A stretch of DNA of 64,000 nucleotides. It comes from Desmodus rotundus. Lineage: Eukaryota; Chordata; Mammalia; Chiroptera; Phyllostomidae. This document shows positions 46,047 through 56,934 of this stretch, piece by piece. The DNA lies in assembly GCF_022682495.2 (NCBI RefSeq), contig NC_071388.1:81469073-81533072 (forward strand), read 5' to 3'. Made by a program: the position numbers and the translations under genes. The number at the start of each line of letters is the position of its first letter. Position 1 is the first letter of the stretch. The notes beneath the pieces were generated by a model that saw nothing but the letters and a program-made list of their open reading frames with translations, had not been told where the DNA came from and did no database searches.

Positions 46047-46600
46047 TAATCTTATTTGAGGGCTTATTCCGTGTCCGATATTGTGCCAGATGGGTGCTAT
46101 TATTGTCTCCATTTATAGATGAGGACAGAGAGATTGAGCAATTTACCCAAAGTCATTAGCTGGCAAGGGACAAAGCTGGGCAATCTCACTTTTTAGCTAT
46201 GCTCTTCTTTTTCTTTCTTTCTTTTTTTAAAGAAAGGCAGACTGCCGTGTGCATTGCCTCATTTGGATGTGTTTGGAGTCTTTGAAGCTGACTACCCCAT
46301 GTTCTCTTACAAATGGACTTTGAGAGCTAGTTTGGAGGTTCTAGCAGGGGAGCGCAGCTACTCCTATACCCTTGACCAAAGACCTGTCCTCTCCTATAAT
46401 TGGGAAGGTCGTCCTCTTCCACCCAGCGTTCAGCTTCGGGAGTGATGGGCATGGATCAGTGAGGGAGGGAGGAAGGGGGCACCTGCCTAACCAGCCAGAT
46501 CAGCCGAATCAACTCTGCGATCAATGGGATGACAGATGTCGCAGCCAGGTCACCCTCACATCCTGTAGCCATGCTCTTAATGGCTACCCTAAATGTTGTC
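46047..46600 (-). mobile_element. MIR SINE split by the 7SK retrocopy
   Basis: Antisense MIR core ('attgtgccagatgggtgcta', 'ctccatttatagatgaggac', 'cccaaagtcattagctggca') runs to 46206 and seems to resume at 46579 ('aatggctaccct'). The 7SK copy and its duplicated target site lie between. Confidence 0.6.
46229..46563 (-). pseudogene. 7SK small nuclear RNA retropseudogene
   Basis: 7SK is a ~331-nt Pol III RNA that, with HEXIM and LARP7, holds P-TEFb inactive. This copy spans its full length on the minus strand. The 5' end GGATGTGAGGG is at 46563; 'GCGACATCTGTCA', 'TTGATTCGGCTGATCTGGCT', 'GTAGCTGCGCTCCCCTGCTA', 'GAACCTCCAAAC' and 'CACATCCAAATGAGGC' follow in order; the 3' end GGCAGTCTGCCTTTCTTT is at 46229. 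An A-rich tail (T-rich on +, 46207-46228) follows, and a 13-bp TSD with one mismatch flanks it (tagctatgctctt 46194-46206, tagccatgctctt 46566-46578). The 5' hairpin GCGATC, part of the HEXIM-binding stem, reads GTGACC here. No Pol III upstream promoter travelled with it. It is a processed copy, not the gene. Confidence 0.93.
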
Positions 46601-46774
46601 CTTATTGGAATATAAATTGTTCAAAAGAGGGTTTATAATAGAGAAAACCCAACAGTCTGTTTTATACAGTTTATAGGCATTTTCCCAACATGTGTCAGAT
46701 GTGTTTCTTACAGCCTGTACACCCTAGAGTAACAGTAACCTATCGCCACAAACTTCTGTGGGACAAACAGCCTC

Positions 46775-47100
46775 GATGTGCCAACGTGGATGAACCTTGA
46801 GGACATTACGCTAAGTGAAGTAAGCCAGTCACAGAAAGAAAAATATTGTGTGATTCCACTTACATGAGTCAAACTAACAGAATTAAAGAGTGGAATGGTA
46901 GTTGCCAAGGCCTGGGATGGGGTAAAAATGGGGAGTTACTAATCAATGGGCATAAAGTTTCAATTAAATGAAATGAATAACCTCTAGAGATCTACCGTAC
47001 AACATTGTACCTGCAGTCAACGATAATATATTGTACTCTTAAAATTTTGCTAAGGGGGTAGATCTCACATGGGGTTCTTACCACAATAAAATAACAAGTA
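46775..47100 (+). mobile_element. old L1M 3' end
   Basis: 'tggatgaaccttgaggacat', 'gtgaagtaagccagtcacag', 'gtgattccacttacatgagt', 'gaatggtagttgccaaggcc', and a tail with 'taccacaataaaataaca'. It appears to sit inside another, LTR-like repeat. Confidence 0.75.
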
Positions 47101-47109
47101 AAACAAACA

Positions 47110-47520
47110 AACAAACCTAATGGCTTGGAACAGCTCTCATTTTTCCTCATGGTTGTATGGGTCACCTGAGGGTTTGCTCCAGACCTGGCCTAGCCGGGTT
47201 GGTTGCCTCAGTTCCATGTGTCTTTCTTCCTCTTCTTGGGAGAACAGGCTACCTTGAACGTGTTCTTTTTATTGCATGACAGAGGTATAAGAGAGCAAGT
47301 CCAACAGTCAGGTGCTTTTCAAAGTCTTTGGTCTCATCATAACTGTTCATTCACCGACCTACATGGAGAGATGGGAAAGTCATATGGCAAAAGGTGTGAA
47401 AAAGGGAGGGGTGATGAATTAAAGCCATTAATGGTACATGCCATCACCATCACTACTTCTTTTATAGTTGCTACTGGGGGAAAAATCACATTAACAAAAC
47501 ATACACGGGGATTTGAGAGA
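47110..47520 (-). mobile_element. possible LTR-like repeat, interrupted by the L1M
   Basis: 'taacctatcgccacaaactt' (about 46736) before the L1M and 'aatggcttggaacagctctc' (about 47119) after it recall the antisense start of MaLR-type LTRs. The remainder to 47520 is too diverged to place. Confidence 0.25.
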
Positions 47521-47529
47521 CAACGGGTT

Positions 47530-49060
47530 TATTGAGAAAGAGCAGTTTAGATGTTATAGTCACACTAGAATTCTTTGAGCCCCAAAAGAATGTCTGTAAA
47601 ATATGATGCACTTAAAAATGTTGGATAAAATAATAGATTACTATTCACTCATTCAAAGAGAGCCTTGCTTAATTGGAAGTATCCTTTGAGGATGGGATGC
47701 TGGGGTCCTCCTTCCAGTATTGAGACTATTCTCTGTGCAGCAACTAAGGGAGAAGATAAGGAGAGTGAAAGAGTTAAAGGATTATATATAAATATATATC
47801 TTCTATCCTCAACTATTAAAAAATGAAATGCTGAATGTATAATTGTGAGTGAGATATGTTTTTTCTTATTCTAGGTTGGGGTTTGGGAAGGGGTATTGCA
47901 AGTAGTGGAAAGAGCACTTGATGGAATAACCTGGAACCCCTCTAAAAATCAGCTTTTTGCCCTAGGTCTGCCACTATTAAAAGATAAAACCTTGGACAAT
48001 TTCTTTCACTTGTCTGTGTGACAATTTTCTTATCAAAATTGGGCTGGAGGATCTCTAAGGTCTTTTGCAACCCTAACCCTAATTTAAGAAGGAACTTTTA
48101 AAAACTGGAAATATGACAACTGTATAAATTAAAATTCATCAAAGTGCATTTTGTAAAATTAGCAAAGGCAGCTGATTTATAAAAAGCAATAATGTGTTCT
48201 CTAAAATGATTAACTATAATTGAGTAGTTACTATTGACATAGAGATGCATAGACCTCATGAAGAAAATTGTAAAGCTCATTTGAAACTGGCATTTTTTCC
48301 AAACAAAAAGAAACAGCAAGTGCTTTATATTTTTCTAAAACTTAGTACTAAATATACTATGAATAGAAAATTTAAGATTTAAAACCTTACACTAGGTTAT
48401 AAGTCACTGACTAGTCTCTGACTCAAAGTGACATGCCACAGTAGGAAAGCAGGAAATATCATCGTTGCCCTGCCATCCCTGCTGCCCTTTCTAGGTGACG
48501 GCACTTCCTGTGCTACTACGTTATGGCAAAACACAGTTACCGCTTGTTCCATCACCTCAAAGGCTAAGGCTGTGTTCCAAACATCACCACCTTCCTCTAA
48601 AAAGCAGTTATAAATCTTCACTCCACTAATGTATAAAAATATACATTATAGATTAGGTTTACACATACAAAATGACTCACTTCACCAACTAGGAGTAGCA
48701 ATATGTCACGTCTTTGTTATCTTGCCTATTAATCATTCAAGCAACAATGTGCTCTTGTTAGCTGGAAGCCCAGCATCCCCATTTGAGTGCTTCTCCTTAC
48801 TTACTATCCCAACTTGCTCTTGGACCAGAGGCTATCAATCACTTTTCCAAGATAACTGCAAGTTCACGTTGGTCGTCTACTTACGGTTTCTCATTCCCAT
48901 GTGTTGTCACTACTGAAGAATGGTCCTGTTGTGTTCTATAGATATTCTTTACTTGGTGGTAATATCTAGTCTAAGTGCCTACGCTGCATTCCTACACACT
49001 TGGGTTCGGTATATAGATTGCCTGGTTAAAATTCTGAGTTCTGGCTCAGGTGAACTAGAT
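47530..49060. other. mostly unassigned stretch
   Basis: A weak MIR-like segment lies at about 47900-48070 ('gtagtggaaagagcacttga', 'tgacaattttcttatcaaaa'). Overlapping opposite-strand frames at 48397-48621 are unremarkable. Confidence 0.35.
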
Positions 49061-49240
49061 TTGAATTTTGCTTTTGCTTGGTTTTAGCTGTGTGATTTAG
49101 GACAAGTAATATAACTCTCTGAGCTTCAGATTCCTCATCTATAAAATAAAGATAATAATAGAATTCATGTCACAGAGTTGTTGTGAAAATTAAATGAAAA
49201 TACATAACGAGCAGAGTATCTGGCACCTTTGAGATCTGTG
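49061..49240 (+). mobile_element. MIR SINE
   Basis: 'tagctgtgtgatttaggaca', 'gagcttcagattcctcatct', 'ataaaataaagataataata' and 'cagagttgttgtgaaaatta' mark the MIR core and 3' part. Confidence 0.75.
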
Positions 49241-49449
49241 GAAATGTTTGCTGCGGCTATCGTTATGACTATTGCTACTGCTTCTAGTGATACAGCATCA
49301 TTTCCAAAGGTGCGGCAATGTGGCAAGGTTGCTGTGATGCAGGTTTAGTGTTTCCATTGTATTCCTCTTAAGAGGAACTTGAGTTCTCTATACAAATTAG
49401 TCTACCTTCATCCCAGAGCCCTGTGTACCAAAGCTGTTGACCTCCTAAT

Positions 49450-50060
49450 TGAATGTTTCTATAAGAAAAATGGGCAAAGTTTTTGAATAGTTGATTCATG
49501 AAAGAGTAAATTTGAATGGCCGATAAATATAAACTCGCTACTCCTCAGGAAAATACAAATTAAGATAAAAATGACATAACATTCTATACCCGACAGGTCT
49601 ACAAAAATAAATGACAACATCCATCTGTGGGAGCCTCCTGAAAAGGTGACCTCATGTGTTGTGTGTGAGAGGGTGAGTCATTGAAAACACTTTCTAGTTC
49701 ACATTATTTCTAAGTAGTAGGGAATGAACAAAAAGGTTAAAAAAAAGTAAACTAGAATACCACATTGTAGTCAAATGAATAAAGTGTGTGTGTGTGAACA
49801 TGGATATATATATGAAAAATATAATGTTAAGTTAAAAAGTTGCTAAAGGGTATATAGAGTATACTATTTATCTACATTTCTTAAATATACAAATATGTAT
49901 GCAAACATATAATAAAAATATTAAAACATGCAGACTAATAATACATTGCAACTTTAAGATGTTTCCTACTTCTGGGGAATGAGGAGGGTAAAAAAGAGAG
50001 AGGGGTTATGGCTGTCTATACAGTATAACATTTTATTCCCTTAAAAAAATTAAAACAACA
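49450..50060 (+). mobile_element. old L1M fragment (ORF2 end and 3' UTR)
   Basis: 'aaaatgggcaaagtttttga', 'tatagagtatactatttatc' and 'tacttctggggaatgaggag' follow the ancient L1ME-type layout. No open frame. A short TG microsatellite is at about 49786. Confidence 0.6.
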
Positions 50061-50164
50061 TGGTAACATGCTAACATCTGTTGCCTTTGTGTGATGGCTT
50101 CATAGGCACCTATGAAATCATTTCTGTTGCTTTCAAATATTTAATAACACAACACAACATAAAA

Positions 50165-50620
50165 AAGAGGGAATATAACAGCTCACTTAGCCTTTGGGAT
50201 AATTAGAAAACATTTGGAGGAGAATAAAATTAGATTTCTACCTTATGTCATATACAAAAGAAAATTCCCTCGGTTAAATTTTAAATGAACATAAAATATA
50301 CCAGAATATAACAGGTGATTATTTGTCTGCTCTTAGGTAAGGAAAATTATCTCTAAGTATTTGGACAGAAGAAATGTAGACAAAAAGTTTAGAGAAAATG
50401 AAAAAAATGAATAAATTTTTTCCTACAAAAAATTTAAATCTCGTCTATGTCCTAAAAGTATAAAGTATAAACAACATTGATATTTGTAACATGTAAAGGA
50501 TTTGTAGAAATAAAACATATAAAATCCCAAGAGAAAAATCTGATAATGACTTGAACAGACAACTTGCAACAGAATACACACCAATGAACCTCATGCAAAA
50601 ATGTTCAACAACACAGTTAT
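50165..50620 (+). mobile_element. old L1M ORF2 fragment
   Basis: 'aaaacatttggaggagaata' to 'acaacttgcaacagaataca' follows the ORF2 region downstream of RT in old L1s, with all frames lost. Confidence 0.5.
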
Positions 50621-50624
50621 TAAA

Positions 50625-51240
50625 TTATTGCCTCATAGCTCTAAATTCAGCTTTCAGTACCTACTCTGCAATAATGGACTGGGCTGTCTACACCTTCCTC
50701 TTCACATAAGCATCATATTAAGCTTTGTCAGTAGGACAAAATGTTGCTGGAGGGATATTACCAGAGTGTGCGATCCTCTCTTGCTGGGTCCAGTGTGCTA
50801 CGTTTTGTTTTTTCTTTGTAATGCTGAACAATGTGTGACCTGTACAGGAGTGTGGGGACACCCAATGGTGCTATGCCCCAGATGTGTGCCCACAGTGCAC
50901 TCTTTCTCAGAGGTCTCGCTCTGAGGATCACATTCCTGCGATCCTCCTGATGGAGGCAATGCAAAGGCGAAGCCTGGGCTTACAGAGGTACGCTTACCCG
51001 CTCTGAAGGCCCAGCTCCCAGCTTTGGCTCACCTATATCCGGAGGGCTGTTTCTTGTGGCTTTCTCAGAGAAGACACCATCCACTCCAGGTCTGTGGTCA
51101 CAGTGGTGCTTTGATACCTTTTCTCATACCTGCCGGCCTACCAGTCTTGGCTCACCTGTGTACAAGAGGACTGTTTCTTGCTCGCTAGGTGCCTGAGGAC
51201 CAGCTCTGGCCAGGGTAACACAGTCAACTTCTCTGCAGAT
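50625..51240. other. unclassified moderately GC-rich segment with an internal direct repeat
   Basis: Richer in G+C than its neighbours. A ~38-bp imperfect repeat occurs at about 51021-51058 ('ctttggctcacctatat' ... 'ggctgtttcttg') and 51143-51180 ('tcttggctcacctgtgt' ... 'gactgtttcttg'), 122 bp apart. Opposite-strand frames at 50601-50924 and 50758-50964 lack recognisable domains. It may be an old LTR; unproven. Confidence 0.4.
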
Positions 51241-52555
51241 TTTTAATAGACCCATGAAACTTCATTTTATGGCAAATAGTTTAATATGATTTATTGTTCT
51301 TTGCTTTTTATAATCATTCCTAGATAGTGATTCATACCCATCATATTATAGAGAAAGGACTTAATTCTACAAATTTTAGTAATTTCAACTTAGATCATTT
51401 TTAGAACCAAGATTTAAGATCTTATAATGAGAAAACCTAAATGATACTAGCAGTCTTCACTTGAACTCTGGCTTACTCATTTGTATTCTACCTGGGAATA
51501 AGCAGATATTGACTACCATTGATATCAACAATCATGATTTATCGATTTGAGCCAAATATCATCTAAGGTAATGTCAAAGTCAATACATGTTCAGGAGACC
51601 GTTGATCTTGTCTAAAGGCTAAAAGGTCATCAATATCTCCATTATTGTACTCCATGTATTATAAATATTTCTTTCATAAAATGTAGTTTTCAGGAAAAGC
51701 ATAATTCATTATGAAGGAGGATAAGAAGACCATTTAGAATCTGTTATAATTACAGGTATGGAAACTAAACAAATTCTTTCCTAAAACCACTCCTCCAGCT
51801 TATTTGTATTTTGAGACTGCATTTTTCCGTGCGGTGTGGCTGGGGCTACAGCTCTGTTGTCGTCAGTGTAAGGTGGCTGACGAGGGAAGTGAGAAGAGGA
51901 TCAACGATTTCAAAAATAAAGATAGCAGAAGAGCTGGGAAGAGCAGCAGAGTTGAGACTAGTGAAATTTTCGCCTTTAATAGCACTTCCCTACTCTTCAT
52001 AACTCCGTTAGGTATGGTTCTCCTGTAGCTGGCAGGGTAGTGGGACAGAGTGGAAATCAGAAGCAGAAACAGCAGGTAATGTTAAACAAATTCATGATAG
52101 AATAGAAATTATACACATGAACTAAAATAAGATTTTGATAGCCAGTGCCAATTATTTATTTTAAACCATGAGCTTAAGTTAAAACAGGACTGATTACTCC
52201 TTAGAGATGAGCAAGAACCATCAGCACTAAATCATTAGCAAAGAAGGACCTAAGTAAGTTTAGAAGAAAAGTTTATTGGGGCTTTCCTTCAGTCTTCTTA
52301 CTGAATTCCTGCTGAACCTACAAAGAACTCCCAATCCCACATATTGAAAGATAGGTTTTATTTGTTCAGCAGGGTGATCTTTCCAAAGTAATTTCCCTAG
52401 AGAGATAGGAATAAGATACTTTACAAGAGGCTTCTTCTTCTTGGCAATAATTAGAAAATCATTAATTCTTTCAATAGATTAATGTTGAATTAATTGTGGA
52501 CATAAATAGGTGTTGATATCTATATCTATAGTGTTATCACTGAATAAAGGACAAG
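51241..52555. other. unassigned stretch
   Basis: No repeat or exon recognised. Two overlapping frames at 51804-52028 in different phases have no supporting motif. Confidence 0.35.
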
Positions 52556-52805
52556 CCTGTGGACATTATTAAAAATATATCAATAATTCTTACAATTCAA
52601 TAAGAAAATATATAATTCCAAAAGAATAAAAAGGAAGTACTTTTACAGTTTATGCATAAAAGAAATACAAATTCCAACCCATGTATTAAAATTTCACTTC
52701 AGTAATAATCAATGAAGTGCTAATTAGCATTAATAATGTGATTTTTAAGAAAACTTCCAAATTTTAAGAATACAAAAAAATTACCTATTATTGATATAAA
52801 TTTGT

Positions 52806-52820
52806 GGAAATAAGCTTTTT
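52806..52820 (+). repeat. target-site duplication of the full-length L1 (left copy)
   Basis: ggaaataagcttttt; the perfect second copy is at 58241-58255. It fixes the element limits. Confidence 0.95.
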
Positions 52821-53071
52821 TTTTATTGTTATTCAATTACAGTTGTATGCCTTTTCTCCCCATCCCTCCACCCCACCCCAGGTGAACCCACCTCCTTCCC
52901 CCACCTCCACCCTCCCCCTTGGTTTTGTCCATGTGTCCTTTATAGTAGTTCCTGTAATCCCCTCTACCCACTGTCCCCGCCCCCACCCCCCACCCCCGCC
53001 CTGGCTATTGTTAGATTGTTCTTAACTTCAATGTCTCTGTTTATATTTTGTTTGCTTTTTCCTTCTATTGC
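52821..53071 (-). terminator. L1 3' UTR with G-rich tract and poly(A) signal
   Basis: The element-sense strand is G-rich, with several runs of three to six G between 52856 and 53003 (for example the complement of ccccgcccccacccccc at 52976-52992). Known L1 3' UTRs have a conserved polypurine tract that can fold into a G-quadruplex. The poly(A) signal AATAAA lies at 52822-52827 (reverse strand). Confidence 0.75.
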
Positions 53072-56000
53072 TTATGTTCCAGTTAAAGGTGAGATCATAT
53101 GGTATTTGTCCCTCACTTCCTGGCTTATTTCACTTAGCATAATGCTCTCCAGTTTCATCCATGCTGTTGCAAAGGGTATAAGCTCCTTCTTTCTCTCTGC
53201 TGCGTAGAATTCCATTGTGTAAATATACCATAGTTTTTGGATCCACTCGTTTGCTGATGGGCACTTAGGTTGCTTCCAGTACTTGGCTATTGTAAATTGT
53301 GCTGCTAGGAACATTGGGGTGCACAGATTCTTTTGGATTGGTGTTTCAGTGTTCTTAGGGTATAATCCCAGCAGCGGAATTACTGGGTCAAAGGGAAGTT
53401 CCATTTTTAGTTTTCTGAGGAAATTCCATATTGTTTTCCACAGTGGCCTCACCAGTCTGCATTCCCACCAACAGTGCACGAGGGTTCCCTTTTCTCCACA
53501 TCCTCTCCAACATTTGTTTGTGGATTTGTTTATGTTGGCCACTCTGACTGGTGTGAGATGATACCTCATTGTGGTTTTAATTTGCATCTCTCTGATAGCT
53601 AGCGATGCTGAGCATCTTTTCATATGTCTCTGGGCCCTCTGTATGTCTTCCTTGGAGAAGTGTCTGTTCAAGTCCTTTGCCCATTTTTTAATTGGGTTGT
53701 TTGTCTTCCTGGAGTGGAGTTGTGTGAGTTCTTTATATATTTTGGAGATCAGGCCCTTGTCTGAGGTATCGTTGGCAAATATGTTTTCCCATATTGTTGG
53801 TTCTCTTTGTAATTTGGTGCTGTTTTCTTTAGCCATGCAGAAGCTTTTTATTTTGATGAGGTCCCATTTGTTTATTCTTTCCTTTATGTCCCTTGCTTTA
53901 GGGGATGTGTCTGTGAGGATGTTGCTGCGTGGAATGTCTGAGATTTTCCTGCCAATGTTTTCCTCAAGGACTTTTATGGTGTTACGGCTTATATTTAAGT
54001 CTTTTATCCATCTTGAGTTTATTTTCGTGTATGGCGTAAGTTGGTGATCGAGTTTCATTTTTTTGCACGTAGCTGTCCAGATCTCCCAACACCATCTGTT
54101 GAAGAGACTGTTTTTGCTCCATTTTATGCTCCTGCCTCCTTTGTCAAATATTAATTGATCGTATAGATTTGAGTTTATTTCTGGGCTCTCTATTCTGTTC
54201 CATTGGTCTATGTGCCTGTTTTTATGCCAGTACCAGGCTGTTTTGATTACCGTGGCCTTGTAATACAGTTTGATATCAGGTATTGTGATCCCTCCTGCTT
54301 TGTTCTTCTTTCTCAAAATTGCTGCAGCTATTCAGGGTCGTTTATGGTTCCATATGAATTTCTGAAATGTTTGTTCTATATCTGTGAAATATGTCATGGG
54401 TACTCTAATAGGGATTGCATTGAATCTATAAATTGCTTTGGGTAGTATGGCCATTTTGATGATGTTAAGTCTTCCAATCCATGAGCATGGTACATGCTTC
54501 CATTTGTTTGTGTCTTCCTTAATTTCTTTATTCAGTGTTGTGTAGTTTTCTGAGTACAGGTCTTTTACCTCCTTGGTTAGGTTTATTCCTAGGTACTTTA
54601 TTTTTCTTGTTGCTATATCAAATGGGATTTTTTTCCTGATTTCTGTTTCTGCAGTTTCGTTGCTGGTGTACAGGAATGCCTTTGATTTCTGGGTATTGAC
54701 TCTGTATCCAGCTATTTTGCCAAATTCATTTATTAGGTCGAGTAGTTTTTGAGTGGAGTCTATAGGGTTTTCCATGTCCACTATCATGTCGTCTGCAAAC
54801 AGTGACAGTTTCATTTCCTCCTTTCCAATTTGGATGCCTTTTATTGCTTTTTCTTGTCTGATTGCTGTGGCTAGGACTTCCAATACTATGTTGAATAGGA
54901 GTGGTGAGAGAGGGCATCCTTGTCTTGTTCCTGATCTTAGTGGGAAAGCTCTAAGTTTTTGTCCATTGAGTGTGATGTTGGCTCTAGGTCTCTCATATAT
55001 GGCCTTAATTATGTTGAGGACTGCTCCCTTTATTCCCACTTTGCTGAGTGTTTTTATCAGAAATGGGTGCTGTATCTTATCGAATGCTTTTTCCGCATCT
55101 ATTGATATGATCATGTGATTTTTGTCTTTGCTGTTGTTGATGTGATGTATTATGTTTATTGATTTGCGAATATTGTACCATCCTTGCATCCCTGGGATGA
55201 ATCCCACTTGGTCATGGTGGATGATCTTTTTAATATATTGCTGGATGCGGTTTGCTAATATTTTGTTGAGAATTTTAGCGTCTATGTTCATCAGCGATAT
55301 TGGCCTGAAGTTTTCTTTCTTTGTTGTGTCTTTATCTGGTTTTGGGATTAGGATGATGCTGGCTTCATAAAAAGAGTTTGGGAGTCTTCCATCAGTTTGG
55401 ATTTTTTCGAATAGTCTGTGAAGGATAGGGGTTAGTTCTTCCTTAAATGCTTTGTAGAAATCTCCTGTGAAACCATCTGGTCCAGGGCTTTTGTGTGATG
55501 GGAGTTTCTTGATGACTGCTTCAATTTCCTTTGCTGATATTGGTCTGTTCAGGTTTTCTGCTTCTTCTTCATTCAGTTTTGGAAGATTATATTTTTCTAG
55601 AAATGTGTCCATTTCATCTAGGTTTTCAAATTTCTTAGCATATAGGTCTTCATAGTAATTTCTTACGATCCTTTGTATCTCTGTGGTATCAGTTGTAATC
55701 TCTCCACTTTCATTTCTAATTCTGTTTATTTGGATCCTCTCTCTTTTCTTCTTGATAAGCCTACTTAAAGGCTTGTCGATTTTGTTTATCTTTTCAAAGA
55801 ACCAGCTTCTGGATTCATTGATCCTTACAATTGTGCTTTTAGTCTCTATGTCATTTAGTTCTGCTCTGATCTAGGTTATTTCCTTCCTTCTGCTTGCTCT
55901 GGGCTGTCTTTGTTGTTCCTCCAGTTCTTGTAGGCATAGGGTTAGGTTGTTTGTTTGAACTGTTTCTACCTTTTAAGGTAGGCCTGTATTGCTATGAACT

Positions 56001-56888
56001 TCCCTCTCAGGACTGCCTTTGCTGTGTCCCATAGGTTTCGGGTTGTTGTGAGTTCGTTTTCATTTGTTTCCAGGAAGTTTTTGATTTCTTCCCTAATCTC
56101 GTTCTTGACCCATTCATTGTTTAATAGCATGCTATTCAGTCTCCATGATTTTTAGTGTTTTGGGTTTTACCCTTGGGGTTGGTTTCTAGTTTCAGACCCT
56201 TGTGGTCAGAGAAGATGCTTGATATGATTTCAATTTTCTTGAATTTGTTGAGGCTTGCTTTGTGTCCTATCATGTGGTCTATCTTTGAAAAAGTTCCATG
56301 GACACTTGAAAAGAATGTGTATTTTGCTTCTTTGGGATGAAAAGCTCTGTATATATCAGTTAAGTCCATTTCCTCTAGGGTATTGTTAAGTGACACAATA
56401 TCTTTGTTGATCTTTTGTTTGGAAGACCTGTCCATTTTTGATAGTGGGGTGTTAAATTCCCCTACTATAATTGTGTTGCTGTCAATATCTTTCTTGAAAT
56501 CCTCCAAGATTTTCTTTATGTATTTGGGTGCTCCTATGTTGGGTGCATATATATTTATAATGTTTATGTCTTCTTGGTGGATTCTTCCTTTGAGTATTAT
56601 GAAGTGACCTTCTGGGTCTCTCTTTATGGCCCTTCTTTGGAAGTCTATTTTGTCTGATATGAGAATTGCTACCCCTGCTTTTTTTTCCTGTCCGTTTGCT
56701 TGGAAAATTTGTTTCCAGCCCTTCACTTTCAGTCTGTGTAAGTCTTTTGTCCTGAGATGGGTTTCTTGTAGGCAGCATATGTGTGGGTCATGTTTTCTTA
56801 TCCATTCAGCTGTTCTATGTCTTTTGATTGGAGCATTTAATCCATTTACGTTTAAGGTTATTATCGATAGGTAGTTATTCATTGCCAT
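53072..56888 (-). pseudogene. L1 ORF2: endonuclease, reverse transcriptase, Cys-rich domain; four lesions
   Basis: Encodes about 1,270 residues in three recognisable parts. The endonuclease (56888-56136, 250 codons) keeps N13, E42 ('QETH'), N146, D204 and S227-D228-H229, but the position equal to the human L1 catalytic D145 is E144 ('GEFNT'). The reverse transcriptase (within 55870-54335) has motif A '[10 protein letters not shown]' and the catalytic 'FADD'. The C-terminal part (54331-53072) has a CX3CX7HX4C zinc-knuckle-like motif ('CWRGC...H....C') and ends 'SPLTGT'. Lesions: a frameshift near 56146-56160, a frameshift near 55968-55976, a TAG at 55871-55873, and a TGA at 54332-54334. The TGA stands where CGA would be expected, consistent with CpG decay. 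From 55870 to 53072 the TGA is the only stop. It should not make active ORF2p, though lesions are few and the copy is recent. Confidence 0.92.
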
Positions 56889-56934
56889 TATTTCCTACCT
56901 GTGTTCCTCTGTCTTTCTCTTTTCCTTCCTTTCC

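Noticed and set aside
46229..46563. Functional 7SK gene
   Set aside because: An A-tail, TSDs, position inside a MIR and a mutated HEXIM-binding stem indicate a retropseudogene.
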